Below are positions 30,730-39,204 of a stretch of DNA of 39,675 bases, one piece after another. Under the pieces are notes generated by a model. That model had not been told where the DNA came from. It worked only from the letters and a program-made list of their open reading frames with translations, and ran no database searches. The translations under genes were made by a program, and so were the position numbers. How positions within the stretch are numbered: the first letter of the stretch is position 1; every line of letters starts with the position of its first letter. Source of the DNA: Treponema sp. (GTDB lineage Bacteria > Spirochaetota > Spirochaetia > Treponematales > Treponemataceae); assembly GCA_018384055.1 (NCBI GenBank), contig JAHAZL010000005.1, positions 1-39,675 on the forward strand. Reading direction: 5' to 3'.

Positions 30730-31578
30730 ATGAAAATAAAAGAAAGATTGTTTGAAATTATTTTTCTGCTGGCAGCAGGATTCAGTATTCTTGCTGTTCT
30801 TTTGATCTGTATGTTTCTTTTTGCAAATGGAATTCCAGCCATGCACAAAATCGGCCTTACAGATTTTCTGTTCGGATTAAAATGGAAACCAGGTTCGGAA
30901 CTCTACGGTATTTTCCCGATGATTGTTGGAAGTCTTTATGTTACAGCGGGGGCAATTATACTTGGAGTTCCTGTAGGATTGATGACGGCTGTGTTTCTTT
31001 CCAGATTCTGTCCTGAATGGCTGCATAAGATTATAAAACCTGCCGTAGATCTTCTGGCAGGAATTCCAAGTGTTGTTTATGGCTTTTTTGGCCTCATGGT
31101 GATTGTTCCCTTTGTGCGGAATGTTTTTGGCGGGAACGGTTCATCAATACTTACGGCAAGCATTCTTCTTGGAATGATGATTTTGCCGACGATTATCTCT
31201 GTTTCTGAAACTTCCCTTAATGCAGTACCGCAAAACTATTATGAAGGCAGCAGGGCTTTGGGTGCAACTCATGAGCGAAGCGTTTTCATGACAGTTCTTC
31301 CTGCGGCAAAATCCGGAATAATAGCCGGGATAATCCTTGGAATAGGACGCGCAATTGGAGAGACCATGGCAGTCATTATGGTTGCAGGAAATCAGGCGCG
31401 TATTCCAGATTCCATTCTGAAAGGTGTAAGAACTTTGACGGCAAATATAGTCATAGAAATGGGATATGCAACGGATCTGCACCGTGAAGCCTTGATTGCT
31501 ACAGGTGTTGTCCTGTTTGTTTTTATACTATTGATTAACTTGAGTTTTAATCTTGTAAAGAAAGGAAGTAGAAAATGA
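30730..31578 (+). CDS. pstC: Phosphate ABC transporter permease PstC
   Basis: 282 residues with about six membrane helices, the first at 10-33. Family motifs are PAVDLLAGIPSVVYGFFG, the cytosolic EAA-like loop with GSRALGATHERSVFMTVLPA, and AGIILGIGRAIGETMAV, a strong PstC/PstA signature. It forms the membrane channel for phosphate together with PstA. It has its own Pho-box promoter, separated from pstS by a MITE-like element. The start has no ribosome binding site. The stop overlaps the pstA start by 4 nt. Confidence 0.94.
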   Translation: MKIKERLFEIIFLLAAGFSILAVLLICMFLFANGIPAMHKIGLTDFLFGLKWKPGSELYGIFPMIVGSLYVTAGAIILGVPVGLMTAVFLSRFCPEWLHKIIKPAVDLLAGIPSVVYGFFGLMVIVPFVRNVFGGNGSSILTASILLGMMILPTIISVSETSLNAVPQNYYEGSRALGATHERSVFMTVLPAAKSGIIAGIILGIGRAIGETMAVIMVAGNQARIPDSILKGVRTLTANIVIEMGYATDLHREALIATGVVLFVFILLINLSFNLVKKGSRK

Positions 31579-32492
31579 TTTTGAATGAGTTAGGGATTGG
31601 AGCACCTTTAGTTGCCGGAGGCAATGGAGCGACAGCGGAAGTGCGGAAAGCCCGACGACCGCTTGCGGGCGTAACTTCCGCAAAATTAAAATCATCGCTG
31701 ATAAAAATTGCAGTCTGTTTATGTGCTGGAATTACAATTGCAGTTCTGCTTTTCATGCTTGGTTATATTCTTGTAAAAGGAGTGCCTTTTCTTTCTTCTT
31801 CACTTTTCAGCATTGAATATACATCTGACAATTGTTCTGTAGTTCCTGCATTGGTAAATACTTTGATAATGACTTTGCTTGCCCTGATGATTGCATGCCC
31901 TTTGGGAATAGGAAGTGCAATTTACCTTGTTGAATATGCAGGTAAAGGAAACAGGTTTGTAAAAATTGTAAGGATGACGACGGAAACTTTAACAGGAATT
32001 CCTTCGATTATTTACGGTTTGTTTGGAATGCTTCTGTTTGTCGTTTTTTTAGGATGGGGATATTCCATTCTGTCGGGTGCGGCTACTGTTGCAATCATGA
32101 TTCTTCCTACTGTAATGAGGACAACGGAAGAAGCTTTGCTTTCCATTCCTGATTCATACAGGGAAGGAAGTTTCGGTTTGGGAGCGGGAAAATTAAGGAC
32201 GGTTAATAAAATAATTTTGCCTGCTGCCGTCCCTGGAATTTTAAGCGGAATCATTCTTGCTGTCGGCCGTGTTGTAGGAGAGACAGCTGCATTGATTTAT
32301 ACATCTGGAACCGTCGCTCAGATACCGCAGAATCTTTTGGGGTCAGGACGAACTCTTGCAATTCACATGTATGTTTTAAGTTCCGAAGGACTACATACGA
32401 ATCAGGCTTTTGCAACTGCTGTTGTTCTTCTCGTTATGGTTGTTGCAATCAATTCATTTGCGGCAGTAATTGCAAAAAAAATAAAAACATAA
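31575..32492 (+). CDS. pstA: Phosphate ABC transporter permease PstA with repeat-encoded N-terminal segment
   Basis: 305 residues. Typical motifs are TETLTGIPSIIYGLFGM, the loop YREGSFGLGAGKLRTVNKII and AVGRVVGETAALIYTSG. The first 35 residues before the first membrane helix (about 40-65) are unusual: positions 8-36 (IGAPLVAGGNGATAEVRKAR, then RPLAGVTSA) are encoded by a structured interspersed repeat also present at 8091-8180, which entered in frame. The segment should lie on the cytosolic side and is probably tolerated. ATGA overlap with pstC fixes the start. The rest is normal for PstA. Confidence 0.93.
   Translation: MILNELGIGAPLVAGGNGATAEVRKARRPLAGVTSAKLKSSLIKIAVCLCAGITIAVLLFMLGYILVKGVPFLSSSLFSIEYTSDNCSVVPALVNTLIMTLLALMIACPLGIGSAIYLVEYAGKGNRFVKIVRMTTETLTGIPSIIYGLFGMLLFVVFLGWGYSILSGAATVAIMILPTVMRTTEEALLSIPDSYREGSFGLGAGKLRTVNKIILPAAVPGILSGIILAVGRVVGETAALIYTSGTVAQIPQNLLGSGRTLAIHMYVLSSEGLHTNQAFATAVVLLVMVVAINSFAAVIAKKIKT
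31597..31681. repeat. Structured interspersed repeat (copy B) inside the pstA coding region
   Basis: Shares CCTTTAGTTGCC, GGCAATGGAGCGA and AGCGGAAG with copy A at 8091-8180. It folds as TTGCC-GGA-GGCAA (31612-31624) and GCGGAAGT/ACTTCCGC (31635-31642 with 31674-31681). The corresponding outer stem in copy A has another sequence (GGGTG/CACCC) yet still pairs, so the structure rather than the sequence appears conserved. Confidence 0.7.
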
Positions 32493-32526
32493 ACTGACTG
32501 AAAAAAAATTATGAAGGCTGGTAAAT

Positions 32527-33294
32527 ATGAACAAGATAGAAATCAAAAATCTGGATCTATATTATTCTGATTTTCATGCATTGAAAAACATTAGTCTTGA
32601 AATTCCTGAAAATCAGATTACTGCATTTATAGGGCCATCAGGATGCGGTAAGTCAACTCTGCTGAAATCCATCAACCGTATGAACGATATGGTTGATGGC
32701 TGTAGGATTGACGGTGAAATCACGCTCTATCAGAAAAATAAGGGATCATGCAATATCCTTGATAAGACAACTGATGTCAATCATCTGCGAAAAAATGTCG
32801 GTATGGTTTTTCAGAAACCGAATCCATTTCCCATGAGTATCTACGATAATATTGCTTACGGTCCTCGTACCCATGGAATAAAACGCAAGGCAGAACTTGA
32901 TGAAATTGTTGAAACATCTTTGCGAAACGCTGCCATCTGGGATGAGTTCAAGGATAATCTTAAGAAATCCGCACTGGAACTTAGTGGTGGCCAACAGCAG
33001 CGTCTTTGCATTGCCCGTGCTCTTGCAGTTCAGCCAGATGTTCTTTTGATGGATGAACCGACTTCTGCCCTTGATCCGATTTCTACATCAAAAATTGAAG
33101 ACTGTGTAATGCAGCTTAAGGAAAAGTACACAATCATAATCGTTACACATAATATGCAGCAGGCAGTACGAATAAGTGACAAAACTGTTTTTTTCCTTCT
33201 TGGTGAAATCATAGAGGCAGGAGATACTGAACAGATTTTCAGTAAACCAAAAATGAAAAAGACGGAAGATTATATTACAGGAAGATTCGGTTGA
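32527..33294 (+). CDS. pstB: Phosphate ABC transporter ATP-binding protein PstB
   Basis: 255-residue ABC ATPase that drives phosphate import. Walker A GPSGCGKST lies at about residues 38-46, the Q-loop in MVFQKPNPFPMSIYDN is the PstB-specific form, the signature is ELSGGQQQRLCIARAL, Walker B is VLLMDEPTSALDP and the switch His is in IVTHNMQQA. It starts 34 nt after pstA, and phoU follows after 15 nt. PstB is also the point where PhoU and PhoR read transporter status. Confidence 0.97.
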   Translation: MNKIEIKNLDLYYSDFHALKNISLEIPENQITAFIGPSGCGKSTLLKSINRMNDMVDGCRIDGEITLYQKNKGSCNILDKTTDVNHLRKNVGMVFQKPNPFPMSIYDNIAYGPRTHGIKRKAELDEIVETSLRNAAIWDEFKDNLKKSALELSGGQQQRLCIARALAVQPDVLLMDEPTSALDPISTSKIEDCVMQLKEKYTIIIVTHNMQQAVRISDKTVFFLLGEIIEAGDTEQIFSKPKMKKTEDYITGRFG

Positions 33295-33309
33295 TATCGG
33301 GAGGTTCAA

Positions 33310-33966
33310 ATGCGTGAAAGATATGAAGAGGAATTGAAAAAACTTAATGCTTCAATCATCAGTATGGGGAAAATGATTGAGATTGCAATTGAAGGTTCTG
33401 TTCTTGCCTTAATGGAGTGGGACCTTGCTTCCTGTGATGAAATCATAAAAAATGATGATGCCATAGATGAAATGGAAAAAGAAATAGAACAGCTTTGTGT
33501 AAGGCTTCTTCTGCAGCAGCAGCCTATGGCTTCCGATTTACGAATGGTTACAGCGGCATTAAAAATGGTAACTGATATGGAAAGAATAGGTGATCATGCC
33601 GGTGATATTGCCGATCTTATTAAGCAGATGGGAAATGGAAAAGCTATTGCAAACAGTATGGGTAAATATGCCAATGCAAAACTGGAGCAGATGTGCAGTG
33701 AAATCCAGAAAATGCTTTACAACAGCATAAGTGCTTACATTGATCGTGATGTTTCCAAGGCAAAAGATGTCATAGCAAATGATGATATTGTTGATGAATT
33801 GTATTTTAAGCTAAAGAGAGAGTTTGTAAGACAGATTCAGATTAAGATTGAAAATGGGGAAGAAATAGCAGATTTTCTTTTGATTGCAAAATATTTTGAA
33901 AGAATCGGTGATCATGCAACAAACATTGCAGAGTGGGTAATCTATTCAATAACAGGATTGAGGTAA
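33310..33966 (+). CDS. phoU: Phosphate regulon negative regulator PhoU
   Basis: 218 residues, all helical, made of two repeats of the PhoU three-helix unit. Each carries the metal-cluster motif: ERIGDHAGDIADL (about residues 94-106) and ERIGDHATNIAEWV (about 197-210). PhoU restrains PhoR kinase activity when the Pst transporter is saturated. GGGAGG lies 6 nt before the ATG. It is the last gene of the pstC-phoU unit. A decayed sequence on the opposite strand follows immediately. Confidence 0.95.
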   Translation: MRERYEEELKKLNASIISMGKMIEIAIEGSVLALMEWDLASCDEIIKNDDAIDEMEKEIEQLCVRLLLQQQPMASDLRMVTAALKMVTDMERIGDHAGDIADLIKQMGNGKAIANSMGKYANAKLEQMCSEIQKMLYNSISAYIDRDVSKAKDVIANDDIVDELYFKLKREFVRQIQIKIENGEEIADFLLIAKYFERIGDHATNIAEWVIYSITGLR

Positions 33967-33967
33967 T

Positions 33968-34104
33968 ATACTTCTACACGGATTTCTCTTTCAGGCAGAA
34001 AATCAAGGAGTTCAGATGCAAGACGAACTCCAGCTGACTTGCCATATTCTGAAGAACAGCAATTGTTGCACTTGAATTTTGAAGTATAAAAAATGACCGG
34101 TGCA
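33968..34104 (-). pseudogene. Decayed coding remnant, possibly the C-terminus of a LacI-type regulator
   Basis: On the minus strand an open stretch reads EYGKSAGVRLASELLDFL then PEREIRVEVY, with amino-acid rhythm like the C-terminal helix and strand of LacI-family effector domains (GKxAgxxLxxxLL). No in-frame ATG, GTG or TTG precedes it, and a TAA lies just upstream in the same frame, so no complete gene exists. The reading runs into the antisense of the phoU end. The family guess is tentative. The remaining sequence to 34194 holds only a TATAAT (34162-34167), a likely -10 for the next gene. Confidence 0.35.
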
Positions 34105-34194
34105 TGATTTTTTTTACATATTTTTTACTTTTCTTTAAGAAAAAGCTGTCTTTGTGCTTTATATAATTCAAAAAAAATTTTTAAGGAAATTTTC

Positions 34195-35340
34195 ATGAGT
34201 CTTCAAAAAATTCTTCAGAGCAGAAATTTATTGTTTCTTGGTCTATCGATGATTGTAATTGGTGTTCTTCTAATGTTTCCTACAGGTTTTGAAAATGCAC
34301 TGCAGTTCAAGGATGCAGTAAAATGCAAGGTTGAAATATTGGAGGTAGATGATTCTAGCATCATAGATACTGGACTTATACGTACAGGACAGCAGGTGTG
34401 TAAGGTCAGGTTCCTTAATGGAAGATTCAAGAATCAATATTCGGAAGGGTGGAACATGCTGGGAGGAAGTCTTTCTTTGGATAAGGTTTTCCATAAGGGA
34501 GATTATGCTCAGGCTGTAGTTCATTGTGATGATTCTGAAATCATTTCCGTCAATCTTATTGATTACTATCGATTGGATGGAGAACTGTTTCTCGCCCTGG
34601 CTTTTGCTGTTTTCCTTTTTGTTTTTGCACGCGGTATAGGTATCAGATCAGTTTTATCATTCATCATTACCATCCTTGTTATGTGGAAAATTGTTGTTCC
34701 TCTTTTCTTAAATGGATATAACCCGATTTTAGTTGGAATCATAGCGACAGCAATAATGACTTTTACTATACTTTTTCTCGTATATGGATTTAATAAAAAG
34801 CTTTTGTCTTCCTTCTGCGGTTCAATGAGTGGGATTTTTTTTGCAATGGTTCTTTCTGTCATCTGTACAAAAGCGTTTCACATTCATGGGGCTGTCATGG
34901 CAAATTCGGAAGCTCTTTTATACTCTGGTTTTCAGGATCTTAATCTTACTCAGATTTTCATGGCATCTATCTGTATCGGTGCAAGTGGTTCTGTAATGGA
35001 TTTAAGCGTAGACATTACCTCATCTGTTGCAGAAGTCGTCCGGAACTGCCCGGATATTACAAAAAGAAAAGCCATAAAGTCTGGTCTTGCAGTTGCCCGG
35101 GCTGCAATGGGTACAATGACAACAACTTTGCTTCTTGCTTACTCTGGTATCTGTATTGCCATGCTGATGACTTTTATGGCACAGGGAACTCCCATATATA
35201 ATATTTTAAACAATAATATAGTTTCAGCAGAAATAATAAACACTATTGCTGGTAGTTTTGGGCTTGCAGTTACTGCACCTCTCACTGCTTTTATTTCAGG
35301 AATTTTACTGACAGGACAATTCAATTTTACAAAGGCTTAA
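34195..35340 (+). CDS. YibE/F family membrane protein
   Basis: 381 residues. One N-terminal helix (about 14-30) is followed by an extracytoplasmic beta-rich region (about 35-125, with CKVRFLNGRFKNQYSEGWN), then about seven membrane helices. IGASGSVMDLSVDITSSVAE is the characteristic YibE/F motif, and KRKAIKSGLAVARAAMGTMT follows. The family is common in Firmicutes and spirochaetes; its transported substrate is unknown. AAGGAA precedes the ATG, and a TATAAT lies at 34162-34167. Its place between phoU and the porin/phosphatase pair suggests a role in anion or phosphate-related transport, but only by context. Confidence 0.8.
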   Translation: MSLQKILQSRNLLFLGLSMIVIGVLLMFPTGFENALQFKDAVKCKVEILEVDDSSIIDTGLIRTGQQVCKVRFLNGRFKNQYSEGWNMLGGSLSLDKVFHKGDYAQAVVHCDDSEIISVNLIDYYRLDGELFLALAFAVFLFVFARGIGIRSVLSFIITILVMWKIVVPLFLNGYNPILVGIIATAIMTFTILFLVYGFNKKLLSSFCGSMSGIFFAMVLSVICTKAFHIHGAVMANSEALLYSGFQDLNLTQIFMASICIGASGSVMDLSVDITSSVAEVVRNCPDITKRKAIKSGLAVARAAMGTMTTTLLLAYSGICIAMLMTFMAQGTPIYNILNNNIVSAEIINTIAGSFGLAVTAPLTAFISGILLTGQFNFTKA

Positions 35341-35400
35341 CGCATCCTTAGTTAAGTTTTAATAAAGAATCATTAAGTTCTTCCTGTCATTGGAAAGACG

Positions 35401-35417
35401 ACATTTCATGGAAATGT
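35401..35417. promoter_or_regulatory. 17-bp palindrome upstream of the porin-like gene
   Basis: ACATTTC-ATG-GAAATGT, a perfect 7-bp inverted repeat with a 3-bp centre, 32 nt before the porin ATG. It could be an operator or a 5' hairpin of the porin-phosphatase mRNA. Two TTAAGT copies lie upstream at 35352 and 35373, but their 21-bp distance does not fit the 11-bp Pho-box register. Confidence 0.45.
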
Positions 35418-35449
35418 AAAAATAAACTTTCTGATGGCAAGGATTAAAT

Positions 35450-36580
35450 ATGAAAAAGATAGTTTCTGCTATGTTGGCAGGTGTTCTGGTTTGTGGTGCA
35501 TTGAATGCACAGGCAATTAAAGTAACAAATACTTTTGGTGGTGATTCGGACAATACTGGTAGTTCTGATCTCTTTACTTATGACAGACAGAAAAATGAAG
35601 ATGGAAGTTATAAAGACAAATACGGAAATACAACTCGTGCCAGTGACAGACTTCAGCTTGATGTCAGTGGAAAGGACTTTGATTCCCGTCTTCGTATGGA
35701 AATAGGAACTACAAAAATCAACGGAAAAGAAAGTACAGTGCGTTTCCGTGGATATGGAAGATTCAAGATTGTTGATGGATTTCAGGTTATTGCCGGAAAT
35801 GATTTCTTTACAAAGGCATCAGTAGATGCAGGCTATCTTGCTGCAAGTGATGATTATCCAAAATATGCCCGTATCCTTCAGAATGGGTTTGGTGGAATAG
35901 TGAAGGGGTCCTTTGGAAATGATAATGAAAAATATTTCAATGTTGCAGGAGGCATCAAGGGAACAGATGATTCATACAACGACAAGGATACTTTTGGTCT
36001 TGATGCAGGCATGAACTTTGGTATCAAGAATGTAATGTCTGTTGGTGCTTCATTACAGAATATGGCTGGAAATAATCTTTCTGCGGGAGTTTTTGTAGGC
36101 CTTAACAATGTAGAAAACCTTATCCTTAATGCAGGTTACATTTATAACAACACTGATACAGATTTCATTGCAAAATCTGCAAAGAATACAATCAGTCTTT
36201 CCGCCGGCTATAAGTTCCAGGAATCAGGAATTTTCCTTGCTGCTGATGTAATGTCTGCCATTTCCAACGAATACCTTGAAGACGGTGAAACAAAGAAATA
36301 TGAGAATGACGGAAAGAAATTGATTCCTTTCCTTGCAAAGGGATGTGTTTCGTATAAAGCAAAGGACAACCTTACAGCTGGTGTGAAGGCAAAGGTTGCA
36401 ATGATGATTGGGGATGATGATTCAAGAAAGACTGAGTTGTATCCAAACATTGTATATACCCTTGCAGATAAGATGGGGACAGTTACAACAGGCGTAAGAT
36501 TGAATCTTGATAAAGATGGCCTTTATAAGATTGCAATTCCACTCAGCTGGAAGTGCAATCTTGCAGACATAAAGAAATAA
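35450..36580 (+). CDS. Putative outer-membrane porin of the phosphate locus
   Basis: 376 residues with a Sec signal peptide (MKKIVSAMLAGVLVCGALNA, cleavage likely after NAQA). The mature part is a series of amphipathic strands rich in Gly and aromatics (FNVAGGIKG, FGLDAGMNFGIKN, NTISLSAGYKF, GTVTTGVRLNL) separated by polar turns, as in porin barrels of about 16 strands. The C-terminus is ADIKK rather than a terminal Phe, which is atypical. It is followed after 15 nt by an alkaline phosphatase, so the two are probably co-expressed. A role in anion or organophosphate uptake is inferred from context, like PhoE in enterics. Confidence 0.65.
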   Translation: MKKIVSAMLAGVLVCGALNAQAIKVTNTFGGDSDNTGSSDLFTYDRQKNEDGSYKDKYGNTTRASDRLQLDVSGKDFDSRLRMEIGTTKINGKESTVRFRGYGRFKIVDGFQVIAGNDFFTKASVDAGYLAASDDYPKYARILQNGFGGIVKGSFGNDNEKYFNVAGGIKGTDDSYNDKDTFGLDAGMNFGIKNVMSVGASLQNMAGNNLSAGVFVGLNNVENLILNAGYIYNNTDTDFIAKSAKNTISLSAGYKFQESGIFLAADVMSAISNEYLEDGETKKYENDGKKLIPFLAKGCVSYKAKDNLTAGVKAKVAMMIGDDDSRKTELYPNIVYTLADKMGTVTTGVRLNLDKDGLYKIAIPLSWKCNLADIKK

Positions 36581-36595
36581 TCACGAGGTATGAAA

Positions 36596-38107
36596 ATGAA
36601 AAAACTTATTACTGCTGTATTTGCGGCTGTTCTTGGTCTTTCTGCAATCAATGCAGAAACTAAAATCACAGCTCCGGTAACTGGAAAGGGAACCCCAAAA
36701 TATGTCTTTGTTTTTGTTGGTGATGGTATGAGTTATCCACAGATTCAGAGTGCTGCATACTATGCAGGTAAGGATGCTGCCGGAATCGTTGATAAAGTAA
36801 AGAAATCTGAAAATGCATCTGATTCACCTGAAATGAAAGCTTTGAGTTTTTACCAGTTTCCAGTAGCAGGATCTGCAAGTACATATGATGCAACATCATT
36901 TGCACCTGATTCAGCTTCAACTGCAACTTCTATTTTCACAGGCTACAAGACACATTCATCTTCAATCAATGTGGACATCACAAAGAAGATTAAGTACCGC
37001 ACAATAGCAGAACAGCTTCGTGATCAGAAAAAGTATAAGGTTGGTGTAATTTCCACTGTCAATCTTAATCATGCTACACCTGCTGCAACTTATGCCCATC
37101 AGGCAAGCCGCAAGTCAAACTATCCAATCGGTCTTGAACTGGTTGCCTCAAACTTTGACTATTTTGCAGGTGGAGCTTTGATGGATCCACAGGATAAGAA
37201 CAAGGACAAGACTTCCATCTATGAACTTGCAAAGAGTGCAGGCTATAAGGTTTGTTTTGACCAGAAGTCTGCAGGACAGCTCAAGAAGGGTGATAAGGCT
37301 CTTGTTGTTGCAGAAACTCTTGCTGATTCAGCTTCCATGAGCTATGACAATGACAGAAAGTCAGGAGAATGGGCTTTGCGCGATTATGTACGCAAGGGGA
37401 TTGAAGTGCTTGAAAACAAGAATGGTTTCTTCATGATGGTTGAAGGCGGTAAGGTTGACTGGGCTTGCCACGCAAATGATGCACGTTCTTCAATTGCAGA
37501 CACCCTGGCTTTAAGTGAAGCCGTTGAAGAAGCAATTGAATTCTATAACAAGCATCCTAAGGAAACATTGATCATTGTAACTGCAGATCATGAAACTGGT
37601 GGCCTTACGATTGGTTATGCAGGGACTGATTACAATCTCTTCTTCCGTACTTTGGACGGTCAAAAAATCTCTTATGCAAAGTATGATTCAGATTATGTAT
37701 CTGACTACAAGAAGAACAAAACTGATTTTGCATCGGTAATGAAGGATGTTGAAAATCTTTTCGGTCTTAAAATGCCAGGCAGCGAAGGAAATGATAAAAA
37801 TGGTGGACTCGTTCTTACTGATTATGAACTTGGCCGCATTAAGACTGCCTATGAAAAGACAATTAAAAAAGACAAGAGCCGTAACCAGATGGAATATGGT
37901 CTATACGGAACTTATGAGCCATTGACAATTACAATCACACACATCCTGAATGCTAAGTCAGGTTTGGGCTGGACATCCAACAGCCATACAGGTCTTCCAG
38001 TTCCAGTATTTGCCCTTGGTGCAGGTCAGGAAGAATTCAAAGGTTTCTATGACAATACTGAAATCTACAAGAAAATGGCAAATCTTACAAAGATTGTAAA
38101 AGACTAA
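36596..38107 (+). CDS. phoA: Alkaline phosphatase (PhoA family), exported
   Basis: A periplasmic phosphomonoesterase releasing phosphate from organic esters. The N-terminus is a signal peptide (MKKLITAVFAAVLGLSAINA). Catalytic and metal sites appear in VFVGDGMSYPQ (first Asp), APDSASTATSIFTGYKT (nucleophile Ser), MVEGGKVDWACHANDA, IVTADHETGGL and SNSHTGLPVPVFALG (zinc His). I prefer the ATG at 36596 (503 residues): GAGG at 36584-36587 is 8 nt from it but only 2 nt from the ATG at 36590. An intrinsic terminator follows. This is the last gene of the phosphate locus. Confidence 0.9.
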   Translation: MKKLITAVFAAVLGLSAINAETKITAPVTGKGTPKYVFVFVGDGMSYPQIQSAAYYAGKDAAGIVDKVKKSENASDSPEMKALSFYQFPVAGSASTYDATSFAPDSASTATSIFTGYKTHSSSINVDITKKIKYRTIAEQLRDQKKYKVGVISTVNLNHATPAATYAHQASRKSNYPIGLELVASNFDYFAGGALMDPQDKNKDKTSIYELAKSAGYKVCFDQKSAGQLKKGDKALVVAETLADSASMSYDNDRKSGEWALRDYVRKGIEVLENKNGFFMMVEGGKVDWACHANDARSSIADTLALSEAVEEAIEFYNKHPKETLIIVTADHETGGLTIGYAGTDYNLFFRTLDGQKISYAKYDSDYVSDYKKNKTDFASVMKDVENLFGLKMPGSEGNDKNGGLVLTDYELGRIKTAYEKTIKKDKSRNQMEYGLYGTYEPLTITITHILNAKSGLGWTSNSHTGLPVPVFALGAGQEEFKGFYDNTEIYKKMANLTKIVKD

Positions 38108-38120
38108 AATCATCTTTATC

Positions 38121-38165
38121 GGAAGCATTGCATACCTCCTTGTGCGTGCTTCCTTTTTTATTTTA
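38121..38165 (+). terminator. Rho-independent terminator after phoA
   Basis: GGAAGCA (38121-38127) pairs with TGCTTCC (38147-38153), with an internal GCA/TGC pairing, followed by TTTTTTATTTT. It closes the porin-phosphatase transcript. Confidence 0.8.
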
Positions 38166-38198
38166 CATAATTTTAACACAAAAAGTTTTTTTCCAACG

Positions 38199-38204
38199 TA
38201 TAAT
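38199..38204 (+). promoter_or_regulatory. -10 element of the HD-domain gene (leaderless layout)
   Basis: TATAAT ends 6 nt before the ATG at 38211, with no Shine-Dalgarno between. Transcription should start at or next to the start codon. The -35 is weak. Confidence 0.55.
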
Positions 38205-38210
38205 AGAATC

Positions 38211-39047
38211 ATGAAATCACCTAAAGAAATTAGTGTAAATGAAAAACTCATTACCCTGGTTAAGGAAATCATTGAACTGTCTGAAGAAAAGGAAGATCTT
38301 CCTTTGAAGGTAATGGAGCTTCTGATTGATGATGAAGAAATTCAATACATTCAGGATTATGCAAATAATGTTTCAATCGTAAGGCTTGGGTATAATGATC
38401 ACGGTCCGGTTCACATGAGAACTGTATGCCGCAATGCTCTTAAAATGACAAAAATATTACATAAGGCCGGCATTCAGACATCTTTGGAAAAAGAACAGGC
38501 CGGAACTTTTTTGGATAGTGTTGCTGCAATTACTCTTGCAGGATTCATGCACGATTTTGGTATGACTATAGGAAGGCAGGATCACGAATTGTATTCCGGC
38601 ATAATTGCCTATGAAATCATAAATAGAATACTTGAATCAGTTCTTCCAGAAAAGAAGGACTTGAAGAGAAAGATAATGATACGCTCTATGGCCCTTGAAG
38701 GAATCATAGGTCATATGGGGACAAGAAAAATTCATTCTCTTGAAGCTGGAATCATTCAGATTGCCGACGGCTGCGATATGACAAAGGGAAGGGCACGAAT
38801 TCCTATGGAGCTGAATAAAACTCCGTCCGTGGGAGACATTCATAAGTATTCCGCTAATTCCATAGAAAAGGTAAAAATCCTTGCAGGTCAGGAAAAACCG
38901 ATCCGCATTGAGGTAAACATGAGTTCTGATGTAGGTTTCTTCCAGATTGAAGAAGTTTTGCTGCAGAAAATAAATTCCAGTCCTGCTAAAAATCTTGTAG
39001 AACTTTTTGCAGGGGTAGACGGAAAGGAGACTAAAAAGTATCTGTAA
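38211..39047 (+). CDS. HD-domain metal-dependent phosphohydrolase
   Basis: 278 residues. The HD metal motif appears as YNDHGPVHMRTV (first His, about residues 60-71), GFMHDFGMTIGRQDHE (the HD pair with a following Asp-His) and IIQIADGCDMTKGRAR (the distal Asp). The C-terminal third (IRIEVNMSSDVGFFQIEEVL) is the additional domain of a family of archaeal and clostridial HD proteins with unknown substrate. The ATG at 38211 is chosen because the frame further upstream runs through the phoA terminator. The -10 box ends 6 nt before it and there is no ribosome binding site. Confidence 0.8.
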   Translation: MKSPKEISVNEKLITLVKEIIELSEEKEDLPLKVMELLIDDEEIQYIQDYANNVSIVRLGYNDHGPVHMRTVCRNALKMTKILHKAGIQTSLEKEQAGTFLDSVAAITLAGFMHDFGMTIGRQDHELYSGIIAYEIINRILESVLPEKKDLKRKIMIRSMALEGIIGHMGTRKIHSLEAGIIQIADGCDMTKGRARIPMELNKTPSVGDIHKYSANSIEKVKILAGQEKPIRIEVNMSSDVGFFQIEEVLLQKINSSPAKNLVELFAGVDGKETKKYL

Positions 39048-39076
39048 TAATTTTATCTTTTAATAACAAAAGAAAT

Positions 39077-39095
39077 CCACAGGCTCTGCCTGTGG
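39077..39095. repeat. Left-end hairpin of the IS200-type element
   Basis: CCACAGGC-TCT-GCCTGTGG, a perfect 8-bp stem with a 3-nt loop, the sort of subterminal imperfect palindrome recognised by Y1 transposases. It lies 110 nt before the tnpA ribosome binding site. Confidence 0.75.
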
Positions 39096-39204
39096 TGCGA
39101 CAGTGCGTTTTACACGGACAGTAATTGAGCAAGAAAAAGTCTCCCGTGATAAAGTGGAGAAGCGGTAGCAACGCATCTCGGACAAGAACACAGGAGACAA
39201 AAAA

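Noticed and set aside
35341..35400. Pho boxes before the porin gene
   Set aside because: TTAAGT copies are 21 bp apart and not in the 11-bp register seen at pstS and pstC; not enough to call an operator.
38142..38210. Longer N-terminus for the HD-domain protein
   Set aside because: The upstream frame overlaps the phoA terminator and the -10 box; the ATG at 38211 fits better.
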